A program made the translations under genes and the position numbers. Positions 8,983 to 16,575 of a stretch of 64,000 bases of DNA are shown piece by piece. The stretch is taken from NCBI RefSeq assembly GCF_022637455.1, contig NZ_CP093341.1:3534001-3598000 (forward strand). Direction: 5' to 3'. The stretch comes from Lysobacter sp. S4-A87. GTDB taxonomy: Bacteria > Pseudomonadota > Gammaproteobacteria > Xanthomonadales > Xanthomonadaceae. Numbering within the stretch: position 1 is the first letter of the stretch; the number at the start of each line of letters is the position of its first letter. Below the pieces are notes generated by a model. It did not search any database. It was not told where the DNA came from and was given only the letters and a program-made list of their open reading frames with translations.

Positions 8983-9504
8983 ATGCGCGCGATGATGGGT
9001 CTGTCGTTGATGTTGATCGCCGGGATGGCGCAGGCGCAGTCCGCGCAATGCGGATCGACGGCTGCACCCGGGGCATTGCCGATCCGCCCGACCGTGGTCG
9101 CGCCGATCGCGCCGGAGCTGGTCGTGCCCAGCCATCAGCTTGGTGCGCCGACCGGCGTGCTGTCGCAGGCATTCGACGAAGCGCTTGCAGTCGACCAGGT
9201 GCTGTTCCGCCTGCGCCTGGAAGGCTGCCAGGTGGCCAAGGCGTTGCCGGCGGCAGCACCCGCCGCGGCGATGCCCAGCGCCAGCGATCCGGCCGCGTAC
9301 AAGCCCAAGACGCAGTTCGACAACACGCCATGGCGTTTCGACATGAACCAGAACGGCAAGAAGATGACTGCCGAAGAGTTCGACGCGTGGATGAAGGCCA
9401 AGGGCGTGCGAGTGGCCAAGGGCAAGGGCGCTGCAGCCGCGCCGGCCGTCGCAGCTCCGGCTCCAGTCGCACCAGCCACGCCGGTCAAGGACGAGAAGAA
9501 GTGA
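8983..9504 (+). CDS. Small secreted protein with EFDAWMK core, paralogue 1
   Basis: A 173-residue exported protein of unknown function. A signal peptide (MRAMMGLSLMLIAGMAQAQS) is followed by a variable Pro/Ala-rich half. Residues about 106-147 then hold the block YKPKTQFDNTPWRFDMNQNG and KKMTAEEFDAWMKAKGVRVA, and the tail is Ala/Pro/Lys-rich. The block is repeated almost exactly in the gene at 10451. AAGGAG lies eight bases before the ATG. The gene has its own promoter-like hexamers and a terminator directly after it, so it is monocistronic. I know of no characterised role. Its conservation next to low-complexity flanks suggests a periplasmic adaptor or binding peptide. Confidence 0.85.
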   Translation: MRAMMGLSLMLIAGMAQAQSAQCGSTAAPGALPIRPTVVAPIAPELVVPSHQLGAPTGVLSQAFDEALAVDQVLFRLRLEGCQVAKALPAAAPAAAMPSASDPAAYKPKTQFDNTPWRFDMNQNGKKMTAEEFDAWMKAKGVRVAKGKGAAAAPAVAAPAPVAPATPVKDEKK

Positions 9505-9510
9505 GTAAAG

Positions 9511-9530
9511 CGGGGCGCATTCGCGCCCCG
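9511..9530 (+). terminator. Rho-independent terminator
   Basis: CGGGGCGC-ATT-CGCGCCCCG-type hairpin followed by TTCGTTTGT, seven bases after the stop codon of the preceding small secreted protein gene. Confidence 0.75.
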
Positions 9531-9598
9531 TTCGTTTGTGTCGCACCGCGCGTCTGCGCCGGTGCTTGCCGAAGCGCGCCCATGAGTGCAACGAATCG

Positions 9599-10345
9599 AT
9601 GATGGCGTCCACGCCTCGCCACGGCCTTGCGCGCGTGCTGTCAAAACAAGGTCTATGTTCGCGCAGCGAAGCCGCGCGCTGGATCCAGTCCGGCCGCGTC
9701 GCGGTCGATGGGCGGGTGATTCGCGATCCGGAATTTCCGATCGTGCAGGGTCGCCATCGCATCGTCGTCGACGGCCGCGACCTCGATCAGGTGCCGCGCA
9801 TCCACCTGATGCTCAACAAGCCGCGGGGCCTGGTCACCACGACCCAGGACGAGCGCGGGCGCGACACGGTCTACCGGTGCTTCGACGGTTCCAGCCTGCC
9901 GTGGCTGGCGCCGGTCGGGAGGCTCGACAAGGCCAGCGAGGGACTGCTGCTGTTCAGCAACGATCCCGCCTGGGCGGCGCATATCACCGACCCGGAGACC
10001 GGCCCCGACAAGACCTACCACGTGCAGATCGACACGCTGCCGGACGCCGCCCTGCTGGCGGCCCTGGTGGCCGGCGTCGACGAGGAAGGGGAGTGGCTGA
10101 GTGCCAGCAGCGTCAACCTGCTGCGCAGCGGCGAACGCAATGCGTGGCTTGAGATCGTCCTGGACGAAGGCCGCAACCGGCAGATCCGCAGACTGCTTGC
10201 CGCATTCGGGATCGGCGTGCTGCGCCTGGTCCGGGTCGGCATCGGCTCGCTTTCGCTGGGTGACCTGGGCAAAGGGCAGTGGCGTGAATTGAGCGGGGCC
10301 GAAGTGGCCGCGCTCGTTTCGCCTCCCTGTTCATCTGAGCGTTGA
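9599..10345 (+). CDS. rRNA pseudouridine synthase, RsuA/RluB/E/F family
   Basis: A 248-residue enzyme that converts one uridine in rRNA to pseudouridine. An S4 RNA-binding domain comes first (GLARVLSKQGLCSRSEAARW). The catalytic domain has HLMLNKPRGLVTTTQDERGR and the active-site motif GRLDKASEGLLLFSND, whose Asp is the catalytic residue. The GRNRQIRRLLAAFG motif near the C-terminus is diagnostic of the RsuA group. Two adjacent ATGs (9599, 9602) are equally possible and neither has a good ribosome-binding site. The exact target (16S U516 or a 23S site) cannot be decided from sequence alone. It separates the two EFDAWMK paralogues. Confidence 0.88.
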   Translation: MMASTPRHGLARVLSKQGLCSRSEAARWIQSGRVAVDGRVIRDPEFPIVQGRHRIVVDGRDLDQVPRIHLMLNKPRGLVTTTQDERGRDTVYRCFDGSSLPWLAPVGRLDKASEGLLLFSNDPAWAAHITDPETGPDKTYHVQIDTLPDAALLAALVAGVDEEGEWLSASSVNLLRSGERNAWLEIVLDEGRNRQIRRLLAAFGIGVLRLVRVGIGSLSLGDLGKGQWRELSGAEVAALVSPPCSSER

Positions 10346-10450
10346 ATGCCTGCAGTGTCGGATTGTGGGCGGCATCACTCTTTTAACGTTTCCTTTGCGC
10401 GGATTTGACGCCTACACTGCGGCCAACTTACGTCGTGGGGAGAGCTTGAG

Positions 10451-10891
10451 ATGCGCAAGATGTCGATGGTGGTTTCGCTGCTGCTGGTGTCGGGCGTTGC
10501 CGCAGCGCACACGGGTATGAATGATCGTGCCCCGGTCGGCGCCGCCCAGTCCGACGTCGCTCGTTCAGCCGTGCGCATGGAGCAGGGCGTGATGGTGGCT
10601 GCCGGCAAGAAGACCAAGGCGGCTGAAGCCGCTCCTAAGGCCGAGGAAGCCAAGGCCGAAGTCGCAGCCGAGTCGACCCTGCCGGGCGAGTACAAGCCCA
10701 AGACCCAGTTCGACAACACGCCGTACCGCTTCAACATGAACCAGAACGGCAAGAAGATGACCGCCGAAGAGTTCGATGCCTGGATGAAGTCGCGCGGCAT
10801 CCGCGTTGCCAAGGGTGCACCGGCCGCCGGCGCGCAGCCCGCCGCTGCACAGGGTGGCGCCCAGGTCGCCAGCGACGCCAAGGACAAGTAA
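10451..10891 (+). CDS. Small secreted protein with EFDAWMK core, paralogue 2
   Basis: A 146-residue exported protein. A signal peptide ends near AAAHTGMN, a Lys/Ala/Glu-rich linker follows (KKTKAAEAAPKAEEAKAEVA), and then the conserved block YKPKTQFDNTPYRFNMNQNG plus KKMTAEEFDAWMKSRGIRVA at about residues 80-121, with an Ala/Gly/Gln tail. It is a paralogue of the gene at 8983: the central 42 residues differ at only about six positions while the flanks share nothing but composition. GGGGAGAG precedes the ATG. A strong terminator follows, so it is transcribed alone. Function unknown. Confidence 0.85.
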   Translation: MRKMSMVVSLLLVSGVAAAHTGMNDRAPVGAAQSDVARSAVRMEQGVMVAAGKKTKAAEAAPKAEEAKAEVAAESTLPGEYKPKTQFDNTPYRFNMNQNGKKMTAEEFDAWMKSRGIRVAKGAPAAGAQPAAAQGGAQVASDAKDK

Positions 10892-10917
10892 GCGCTCGTC
10901 CTCGTCGAGTGGAATGC

Positions 10918-10944
10918 AAAAGGCCGGTCATTGACCGGCCTTTT
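10918..10944 (+). terminator. Rho-independent terminator
   Basis: AAAAGGCCGGTCA-TTGACCGGCCTTTT is a long GC stem flanked by A and T tracts, 27 bp after the stop codon. It can work in both directions and also lies downstream of the convergent kbl gene. Confidence 0.88.
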
Positions 10945-10991
10945 GTTCTGGTGCGCTGCCGTTCGCGGTCAACGCATCACGTCATGTCGCG

Positions 10992-12197
10992 TCAGCCCTT
11001 CAGCACGCCCAGTTCGCGACCGATCTTGATGAATGCCGCGATCGCACGGTCCAGGTGTACGCGCGTGTGCGCGGCCGACATCTGCGTGCGGATGCGCGCC
11101 TGGCCCTGCGGTACTACCGGGAAGAAGAAGCCGATCGCGTAGATGCCTTCCTCCAGCAGTCGCGCCGCGAACTTCTGCGCCAGCGGCGCGTCGTACAGCA
11201 TCACCGGGCAGATCGGATGCACGCCGGGCTTGATCTCGAAGCCGGCCGCGGTCATCTGCTGGCGGAAATAGGCGGTGTTGGTCGCCAGTTGCTCGCGCAG
11301 CTCGCCGGCGGACGACAGCATCTCGAACGCCTTGATTCCGGCGGCAACGACGTGCGGCGGCAGCGAGTTGGAGAACAGGTACGGACGCGAGCGCTGGCGC
11401 AGCATCTCGATCACTTCGCGACGTGCGGTGGTGAAGCCGCCGAGCGCGCCGCCCATGGCCTTGCCGAGCGTGCCGGTGAAGATGTCGATCTTGTCCATCA
11501 CGCCCTTCACCTCGGCCGAGCCACGGCCGCTGGCGCCGAGGAAGCCGGTGGCATGGCATTCGTCGATATGCACCAGTGCGTTGTACTTCTTCGCCAGCGC
11601 GGTGATCTGGTCGAGCGGGGCGATGAAGCCGTCCATCGAGAATACGCCGTCGGTGGTGATCAGCTTGGTCCTGCAGCCGGCGGCATCGGCGGCCTGCAGC
11701 TGCTTCTCCAGGTCGGCCATGTCGCAGTTGGCGTAGCGGAAACGCTTGGCCTTGCACAGGCGCACGCCGTCGATGATCGATGCGTGGTTGAGTGCGTCGG
11801 AGATGATCGCGTCGTCTTCGCCGAGCAGCGGCTCGAACAGGCCGCCGTTGGCGTCGAAGCAGGCGGCGTAGAGGATGGTGTCTTCGGTTCCGAAGAAGTC
11901 GGCGATGGTCTGCTCAAGTTGCTTGTGCAGGTCCTGGGTGCCGCAGATGAAGCGCACCGAGGCCATGCCGAAGCCGTGCGTGTCGAGCGCGGCCTTGGCC
12001 GCGGCAATCACGTCGGGATGGTCCGCCAGGCCGAGGTAGTTGTTGGCGCAGAAATTGAGCACCGTGCGGCCGTCTTCGAGGGTGATCTGCGCCGACTGCG
12101 GCGAAGTGATCACGCGCTCGGCCTTGAACAGGCCCTGGGCGCGGATGGTGTCGAGTTCTTCCGCGTAGCGGGCGGTCAGGGCGGGGGAGTTGGGCAT
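10992..12197 (-). CDS. kbl: Glycine C-acetyltransferase (2-amino-3-ketobutyrate CoA ligase)
   Basis: A 401-residue PLP enzyme of the alpha-oxoamine synthase family. It splits 2-amino-3-oxobutyrate with CoA to glycine and acetyl-CoA, the second step of threonine breakdown after Tdh. Visible signs are [58 protein letters not shown], and the PLP lysine in [15 protein letters not shown]. The ATG at 12197 gives the usual length of just under 400 residues and removes a 23-residue unconserved leader. tdh lies about 0.9 kb away on the same strand, but an opposite-strand gene sits between them, so they are not a simple operon. Confidence 0.95.
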   Translation of the reverse strand: MPNSPALTARYAEELDTIRAQGLFKAERVITSPQSAQITLEDGRTVLNFCANNYLGLADHPDVIAAAKAALDTHGFGMASVRFICGTQDLHKQLEQTIADFFGTEDTILYAACFDANGGLFEPLLGEDDAIISDALNHASIIDGVRLCKAKRFRYANCDMADLEKQLQAADAAGCRTKLITTDGVFSMDGFIAPLDQITALAKKYNALVHIDECHATGFLGASGRGSAEVKGVMDKIDIFTGTLGKAMGGALGGFTTARREVIEMLRQRSRPYLFSNSLPPHVVAAGIKAFEMLSSAGELREQLATNTAYFRQQMTAAGFEIKPGVHPICPVMLYDAPLAQKFAARLLEEGIYAIGFFFPVVPQGQARIRTQMSAAHTRVHLDRAIAAFIKIGRELGVLKG

Positions 12198-12266
12198 GGC
12201 GGGATTCCGTCGGTGGCAGGGCGCTGCGGCAAGCGGGCATTTTAGCCCGTGCGGCACCCGCAACAC

Positions 12267-12336
12267 GTAGCCCGGGTAAGCGCAGCGCAGCCGGGTGCGG
12301 GAGCGATCCCGGGTGCGCTGCGCTTACCCGGGCTAC
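12267..12336. repeat. GTAG-headed REP-like inverted pair
   Basis: A direct copy starting GTAGCCCGGGTAAGCGCAGC is followed after a short spacer by its inverted copy ending CTTACCCGGGCTAC. Together they can form one long hairpin. The same unit occurs near 18.8, 25.9 and 59.0 kb. The 5' GTAG and internal CCCGGGT/ACCCGGG stem fit the GTAG class of REP elements known in Stenotrophomonas and relatives. Confidence 0.85.
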
Positions 12337-12369
12337 ATACGCTTGATGGGTTCGCTAGTATCTGCGCCC

Positions 12370-13056
12370 ATGAGCCCGAGCGTGCCCCTCCGCACGACGC
12401 TGCCGCTGTGGCCGCTGCCATTCCTCGCGGCGCTGCTGCCCTTTCTGGTGAGCCACCTGGCATGGTGGCTGTCGCTGCGCGACGGGCTGATTCCCGCCTG
12501 CAATCCGTACTGGGACGGCTGCGTGTCGATCAGCCGGGCGGCACGCTACGGCCTGGGCAACCACCTGTTCCGGATGGTGATGCTGCCCAGCGCGACGATC
12601 CAGGCGCTGTGCTGGCTGGCCGCGACCGTGTGGCTGCGGCAGCAATGGCAGGTGCGTGCGCGGGTGTTGCCGTGGCTCGGGCTGGCAGCAGGCGTGTTCC
12701 TCGGCATGTACGCCACGTTCCTCGGCAGCGATGGCGCGATCTATCAGGTGCTGCGCCGCTACGGCGTGTATCTGTATTTCGGCTGCAGCTACATCGCCTT
12801 GATGCTGGTGCTGCACGCACTGTCACGCCTGCAGCCGCGGCCGCGCGCCTATGCGCCGTTGCTGGCGGTCGCGTGGGGCTTCCTCGCCATTGGCGTGACC
12901 GCGGTCGCGCTGGCTTATGCGCTGGCTGCCACGCCGTATGGCGATCGCTGGGAGAACGTGCTTGAGTGGCACGTCGGGTTGTGGCTGACCGCGATGTTCG
13001 CGGCGCTGGCGTGGTGCTGGTGGCGCGATGGCCTGCGCGTGGCACTGGTTGACTGA
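12370..13056 (+). CDS. Multi-pass membrane protein of unknown function
   Basis: A 228-residue integral membrane protein with about six hydrophobic segments. The first starts at PLWPLPFLAALLPFLVSHLA. A periplasmic-type loop follows (LRDGLIPACNPYWDGCVSIS) with two cysteines that could form a disulfide. A second loop reads FLGSDGAIYQVLRRYGVYLY. The spacing of loops and helices recalls Frag1/DRAM-like and DUF998-type membrane proteins, but I cannot assign a family with confidence. The ATG at 12370 is chosen because upstream in-frame starts lie in or beside the REP element. It is convergent with tdh and divergent from kbl, and its relation to threonine metabolism is unclear. Confidence 0.72.
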   Translation: MSPSVPLRTTLPLWPLPFLAALLPFLVSHLAWWLSLRDGLIPACNPYWDGCVSISRAARYGLGNHLFRMVMLPSATIQALCWLAATVWLRQQWQVRARVLPWLGLAAGVFLGMYATFLGSDGAIYQVLRRYGVYLYFGCSYIALMLVLHALSRLQPRPRAYAPLLAVAWGFLAIGVTAVALAYALAATPYGDRWENVLEWHVGLWLTAMFAALAWCWWRDGLRVALVD

Positions 13057-13103
13057 CGGACGCCTGGCAGCGCCCGTCAGTCCAGCCCGTCACTAAAGTC
13101 CGA

Positions 13104-14138
13104 TCAATTCCAGCTCAGCACGACCTTGCCGGCCTTGCCCGATTCCATCAGCTCGAAGCCCTGCTGGAAATCGTCGATCGGCAGCTGGTGCGTGAGCACC
13201 TTGCCGAGCGGGAAACCGCCGAGCACGAGCTGCGTCATCTTGTACCAGGTCTCGTACATCTTGCGGCCGTACATGCCGTGGATGGTGAGGCCCTTGAAGA
13301 TGATCTTGTCCCAGTCGCAGCCTGCGCCCTTGGGCATGATGCCGAGCATGGCGATCTTGCCGCCGTGGTACATGCAGTCGAGCATGTCGTTGAAGGCGCG
13401 CGCGTTGCCGCTCATTTCCAGGCCGACGTCGAAGCCTTCCATGTGCAGGTCGGCCATCACGTCCTTGAGCGAGGTGTTGGCGACGTTGACCACGCGCGTG
13501 GCGCCCATGTCGGCGGCGAGCTTGAGGCGGTAGTCGTTGACGTCGGTGACCACCACGTTGCGCGCACCGATGTGCTTGCAGATGCCGGCGGCAATGATCC
13601 CGATCGGGCCGGCGCCGGTGATCAGCACGTCCTCGCCGACCACGTCGAACTCCAGCGCGCAATGCGCGGCGTTGCCATAGGGGTCGAAGAACGCGGCCAG
13701 CTCGCTCGGGATCTGGTCCGGGATCGGCCACAGGTTGCTGGACGGCATCACGATGTATTCGGCGAAGGCGCCATTGCGGTTGACGCCGATGCCGACGGTG
13801 TTGGGGCACAGGTGCTGGCGGCCGGCGCGGCAGTTGCGGCAGTGGCCGCAGACGATGTGGCCTTCGGCCGAGACGCGCTGGCCGATCTTGTAGCCGGTCA
13901 CGCCCGGGCCGACTTCGGCGATGCGGCCGACGAACTCATGGCCGATCACCAGGCCTGGCTTGATCGTGCGCTGGCTCCATTCGTCCCACAGGTAGATGTG
14001 CAGGTCGGTGCCGCAGATTGCGGTCTTCTCGAGCTTGATCAGGACTTCATTGGGGCCGGGCGTCGGCACCGGCACCTCTTCCATCCAGATGCCCTTGCCA
14101 GCTTCGCGCTTGACCAGCGCCTTCATCGATTGCGTCAT
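13104..14138 (-). CDS. tdh: L-threonine 3-dehydrogenase
   Basis: A 344-residue zinc-dependent medium-chain dehydrogenase. It oxidises L-threonine with NAD to 2-amino-3-oxobutyrate, the substrate of Kbl. Diagnostic stretches are [20 protein letters not shown] (catalytic zinc Cys region), [15 protein letters not shown], the structural-zinc loop [15 protein letters not shown], and the Rossmann motif [20 protein letters not shown]. Length is as expected. The ATG at 14138 ([15 protein letters not shown]) matches the family start and removes a 70-residue artefact leader. It is divergent from the first S46 peptidase gene. Confidence 0.96.
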   Translation of the reverse strand: MTQSMKALVKREAGKGIWMEEVPVPTPGPNEVLIKLEKTAICGTDLHIYLWDEWSQRTIKPGLVIGHEFVGRIAEVGPGVTGYKIGQRVSAEGHIVCGHCRNCRAGRQHLCPNTVGIGVNRNGAFAEYIVMPSSNLWPIPDQIPSELAAFFDPYGNAAHCALEFDVVGEDVLITGAGPIGIIAAGICKHIGARNVVVTDVNDYRLKLAADMGATRVVNVANTSLKDVMADLHMEGFDVGLEMSGNARAFNDMLDCMYHGGKIAMLGIMPKGAGCDWDKIIFKGLTIHGMYGRKMYETWYKMTQLVLGGFPLGKVLTHQLPIDDFQQGFELMESGKAGKVVLSWN

Positions 14139-14174
14139 TGGGATCGTCCGCGGTTTGGCGGTAAAGAGACGGCA

Positions 14175-14180
14175 ATTATA
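14175..14180 (-). promoter_or_regulatory. -10 hexamer of the tdh promoter
   Basis: TATAAT on the minus strand, 36 bp upstream of the tdh start codon, in an AT-richer island inside a very GC-rich spacer. The corresponding -35 region is GC-rich and does not match the consensus. Confidence 0.45.
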
Positions 14181-14273
14181 CGCCGCCGACCCGGCCCGGC
14201 CGGGGGGCGGGTTTGCCCGGGCCGGCAGGATTGGCCTATCGTCGCCGGCTTCCCGAGCCGTCGAAACCGATCC

Positions 14274-16460
14274 ATGCCGACCATTCGCCACCGTTTGTCC
14301 GCCCTGTCCATTTCGCTGCTGCTGGTGCTGGGAGCGGGCGCCGCCCATGCCGACGAGGGCATGTGGATGCCGTCACAGCTTCCCGACATCGCCCGCCAGC
14401 TCAAGGCGGCCGGCTTCAAGGGCAAGCCCGGTGATCTGGCCGAACTGGCGCGGCCGCCGATGAACGCGGTGGTCAAGGTCGGCGGCGCCAGCGGCGCGTT
14501 CGTGTCGAAGGACGGCCTGGTGCTGACCAACCACCACGTCGCCTTCGGCGTGGTCCAGTACAACTCCGGCACCTCGGCCAACGGCAGTGGCCGCGACCTG
14601 ATCAAGGACGGCTACATCGCCAGCGACCGCGCCGGCGAACTGCCGGCCAATCCCGACTACCGCGTGCTGGTCACGACCGGTTTCGACCGCATCACCGACA
14701 GCATCCTCGCCGGTGCGCGCGGCAAGCAGGGGCGCGCGTACTACGACGCCGTCGACAGCGCCAGCAAGGCCGCGGTGGGCAAGTGCGAGAGCGAGCCCGG
14801 CTATCGCTGCAGCGTCGCCAACATGTACTACGGCACCGACTTCTACCTGGTGCGCCAGCTCGAACTGCGCGACGTGCGCCTGGTGTACGCGCCGCCGAAC
14901 GACATCGGCAACTATGGCGGCGAGGTCGACAACTTCGTCTGGCCGCGCCATGCCGGCGACTTCACCCTGCTGCGTGCCTACGTCGGCAAGGACGGCAAGC
15001 CGGCCGACTACTCCGCCGACAACGTGCCGTACGTGCCGCCGTCGCACCTGCAGGTGTCGACGCGAAACGTCAAGGACGGCGATTTCGCCATGCTCGCCGG
15101 CTACCCGGGCGTGACGTTCCGCCATCGCATGGCGTCGGAGTTCGCCAACCAGATCCAGTGGCAGCTGCCGTCCCGCGTGGCGCTGTACCAGCGCATGATC
15201 GAGGTGATCGAGGCCGGCGGCAGCAAGGATGACGCCGCGCGCGTGAGCTACGCCTCGCAGGTGCGCAGCATGAAGAACACCCTCAAGCGCGCGCAGGGAG
15301 AACTTGACGGCCTGCGGCGCAGCGACGCGGCCAGGGTCCGGCGCGACGACGAGGCCGCGATGTACGCCTGGCTCGACAAGCAGGCCGACGCCGCCACGAC
15401 GCGCGCCGACATCGGTGCCGCGCAGGCGGTGATCGACCAGGGCGTGGCCACGCGCGAGCGCGACCAGCTGCTGGCCGTGATCCAGTCGCAGACGCAACTG
15501 TTGCGCGCGGCGATCTCCCTGCAGCGCTGGGCCGCCGAGCAGCCCAAGCCCGACGCGCAGCGCGAGACCGGTTACCAGCAGCGCGACGAAGTGCTGATCA
15601 CCGGCCAGCTCAAGCAGGTGCAGCGCCGCTATGCGCCGGCGATCGAGAAGGCGCTGCTGACCGAACTGCTGACCCAGTACCAGGCCTTGCCGTCGGCGCA
15701 GCACGTGGCCGAGTTCGATGCGGTGTTCGGCACCACGCCCGCGCAGCTGAAGACGCGGCTGGACGCGCTGTATGCAGGTACGCAGCTGGGTGACGAGGCC
15801 ACGCGTCTTGGCGCGATGAAGACCGGCAGCGCCACGCTGGCGAAATCCCGCGACACCCTGCTCAAGGCGGCGGCGACGCTGCTGCCGGCGATCCAGCGAC
15901 TGGAAGAAGAGAGCAAGGCCAGCGCCGGCGAGTTGCTGCGACTGCGCCCGGCCTACATGCGCGCGCTCATCGCCTATCGCAAGTCGCAGGGCCGCGCGGT
16001 CTACCCGGATGCCAACTCGACCCTGCGCGTGAGCTATGGCCGCATCAGCGCGATGGATCCGCGCGACGGGGTGCACTATCTGCCGCTGACCACCGTGCAG
16101 GGCATCGTCGAGAAGCACACCGGCGAAGAACCGTTCAACGCGCCGCAGCCGTTGCGTGACGCGATCGCCAAGGGCGACTTCGGCAGCACCGCCGAGCCAA
16201 GCCTGGGCACGCAGACGGTGGACCTGATGACCAACCTCGATACGACCGGTGGCAATTCCGGTTCGCCCGTGCTCGACGCCAGGGGCGACCTGATCGCGCT
16301 GAACTTCGACAGCAACTGGGAAGCGGTGAGCGCGAGCTGGATGTTCGATCCGCGCTACAAACGTGCCATCCATGTCGACATGCGTTACCTGCGCTGGCTG
16401 TTGGCGAAGGTGTATCCGGCGCCGCATCTGCTCAAGGAGATGAACCTGCCGGCGGAGTGA
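14274..16460 (+). CDS. S46-family dipeptidyl-peptidase, variant specificity residue
   Basis: A 728-residue exported serine exopeptidase of family S46 (DPP7/DPP11/DAP BII), which removes dipeptides from peptide N-termini in the periplasm. A signal peptide ends near AHADEG, and [13 protein letters not shown] is the family's mature N-terminus. The chymotrypsin-like fold has TNHHVAFG (catalytic His near 88) and GGNSGSP (nucleophile Ser near 662). Two features are odd. The His motif lacks the Cys of the canonical TNHHC. The residue 18 after the nucleophile, which is Gly in DPP7-type and Arg in DPP11-type enzymes, is Ser (FDSNWE). A second S46 gene follows after 115 bp. Confidence 0.93.
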   Translation: MPTIRHRLSALSISLLLVLGAGAAHADEGMWMPSQLPDIARQLKAAGFKGKPGDLAELARPPMNAVVKVGGASGAFVSKDGLVLTNHHVAFGVVQYNSGTSANGSGRDLIKDGYIASDRAGELPANPDYRVLVTTGFDRITDSILAGARGKQGRAYYDAVDSASKAAVGKCESEPGYRCSVANMYYGTDFYLVRQLELRDVRLVYAPPNDIGNYGGEVDNFVWPRHAGDFTLLRAYVGKDGKPADYSADNVPYVPPSHLQVSTRNVKDGDFAMLAGYPGVTFRHRMASEFANQIQWQLPSRVALYQRMIEVIEAGGSKDDAARVSYASQVRSMKNTLKRAQGELDGLRRSDAARVRRDDEAAMYAWLDKQADAATTRADIGAAQAVIDQGVATRERDQLLAVIQSQTQLLRAAISLQRWAAEQPKPDAQRETGYQQRDEVLITGQLKQVQRRYAPAIEKALLTELLTQYQALPSAQHVAEFDAVFGTTPAQLKTRLDALYAGTQLGDEATRLGAMKTGSATLAKSRDTLLKAAATLLPAIQRLEEESKASAGELLRLRPAYMRALIAYRKSQGRAVYPDANSTLRVSYGRISAMDPRDGVHYLPLTTVQGIVEKHTGEEPFNAPQPLRDAIAKGDFGSTAEPSLGTQTVDLMTNLDTTGGNSGSPVLDARGDLIALNFDSNWEAVSASWMFDPRYKRAIHVDMRYLRWLLAKVYPAPHLLKEMNLPAE

Positions 16461-16477
16461 CCGGCAGCGCATTCAGG

Positions 16478-16509
16478 TTGCCTTCTCCTGCTCGCGGGAG
16501 CAGGCAACC
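16478..16509 (+). terminator. Possible stem-loop terminator between S46 genes
   Basis: Nested inverted repeat: CCTGCTC-GCGG-GAGCAGG inside an outer GGTTGCC/GGCAACC pair. There is no T tract, so termination would need Rho or be partial. Confidence 0.4.
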
Positions 16510-16575
16510 GTACGGAGCCCTCTCGCAAACGATGGGCTAGACTCGCCCGTTGATCTTCCTGCTCGGAGTGGATGC

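Noticed and set aside
7559-9472. 637-codon minus-strand open frame over the second ompA copy
   Set aside because: Antisense artefact. The plus-strand proteins have signal peptides, domains, ribosome-binding sites and terminators.
13188-14273. Long open frame leading into the first S46 gene on the plus strand
   Set aside because: It is antisense to tdh, lacks any family similarity, and the S46 signal peptide begins at 14274. Such frames are a by-product of very high GC.
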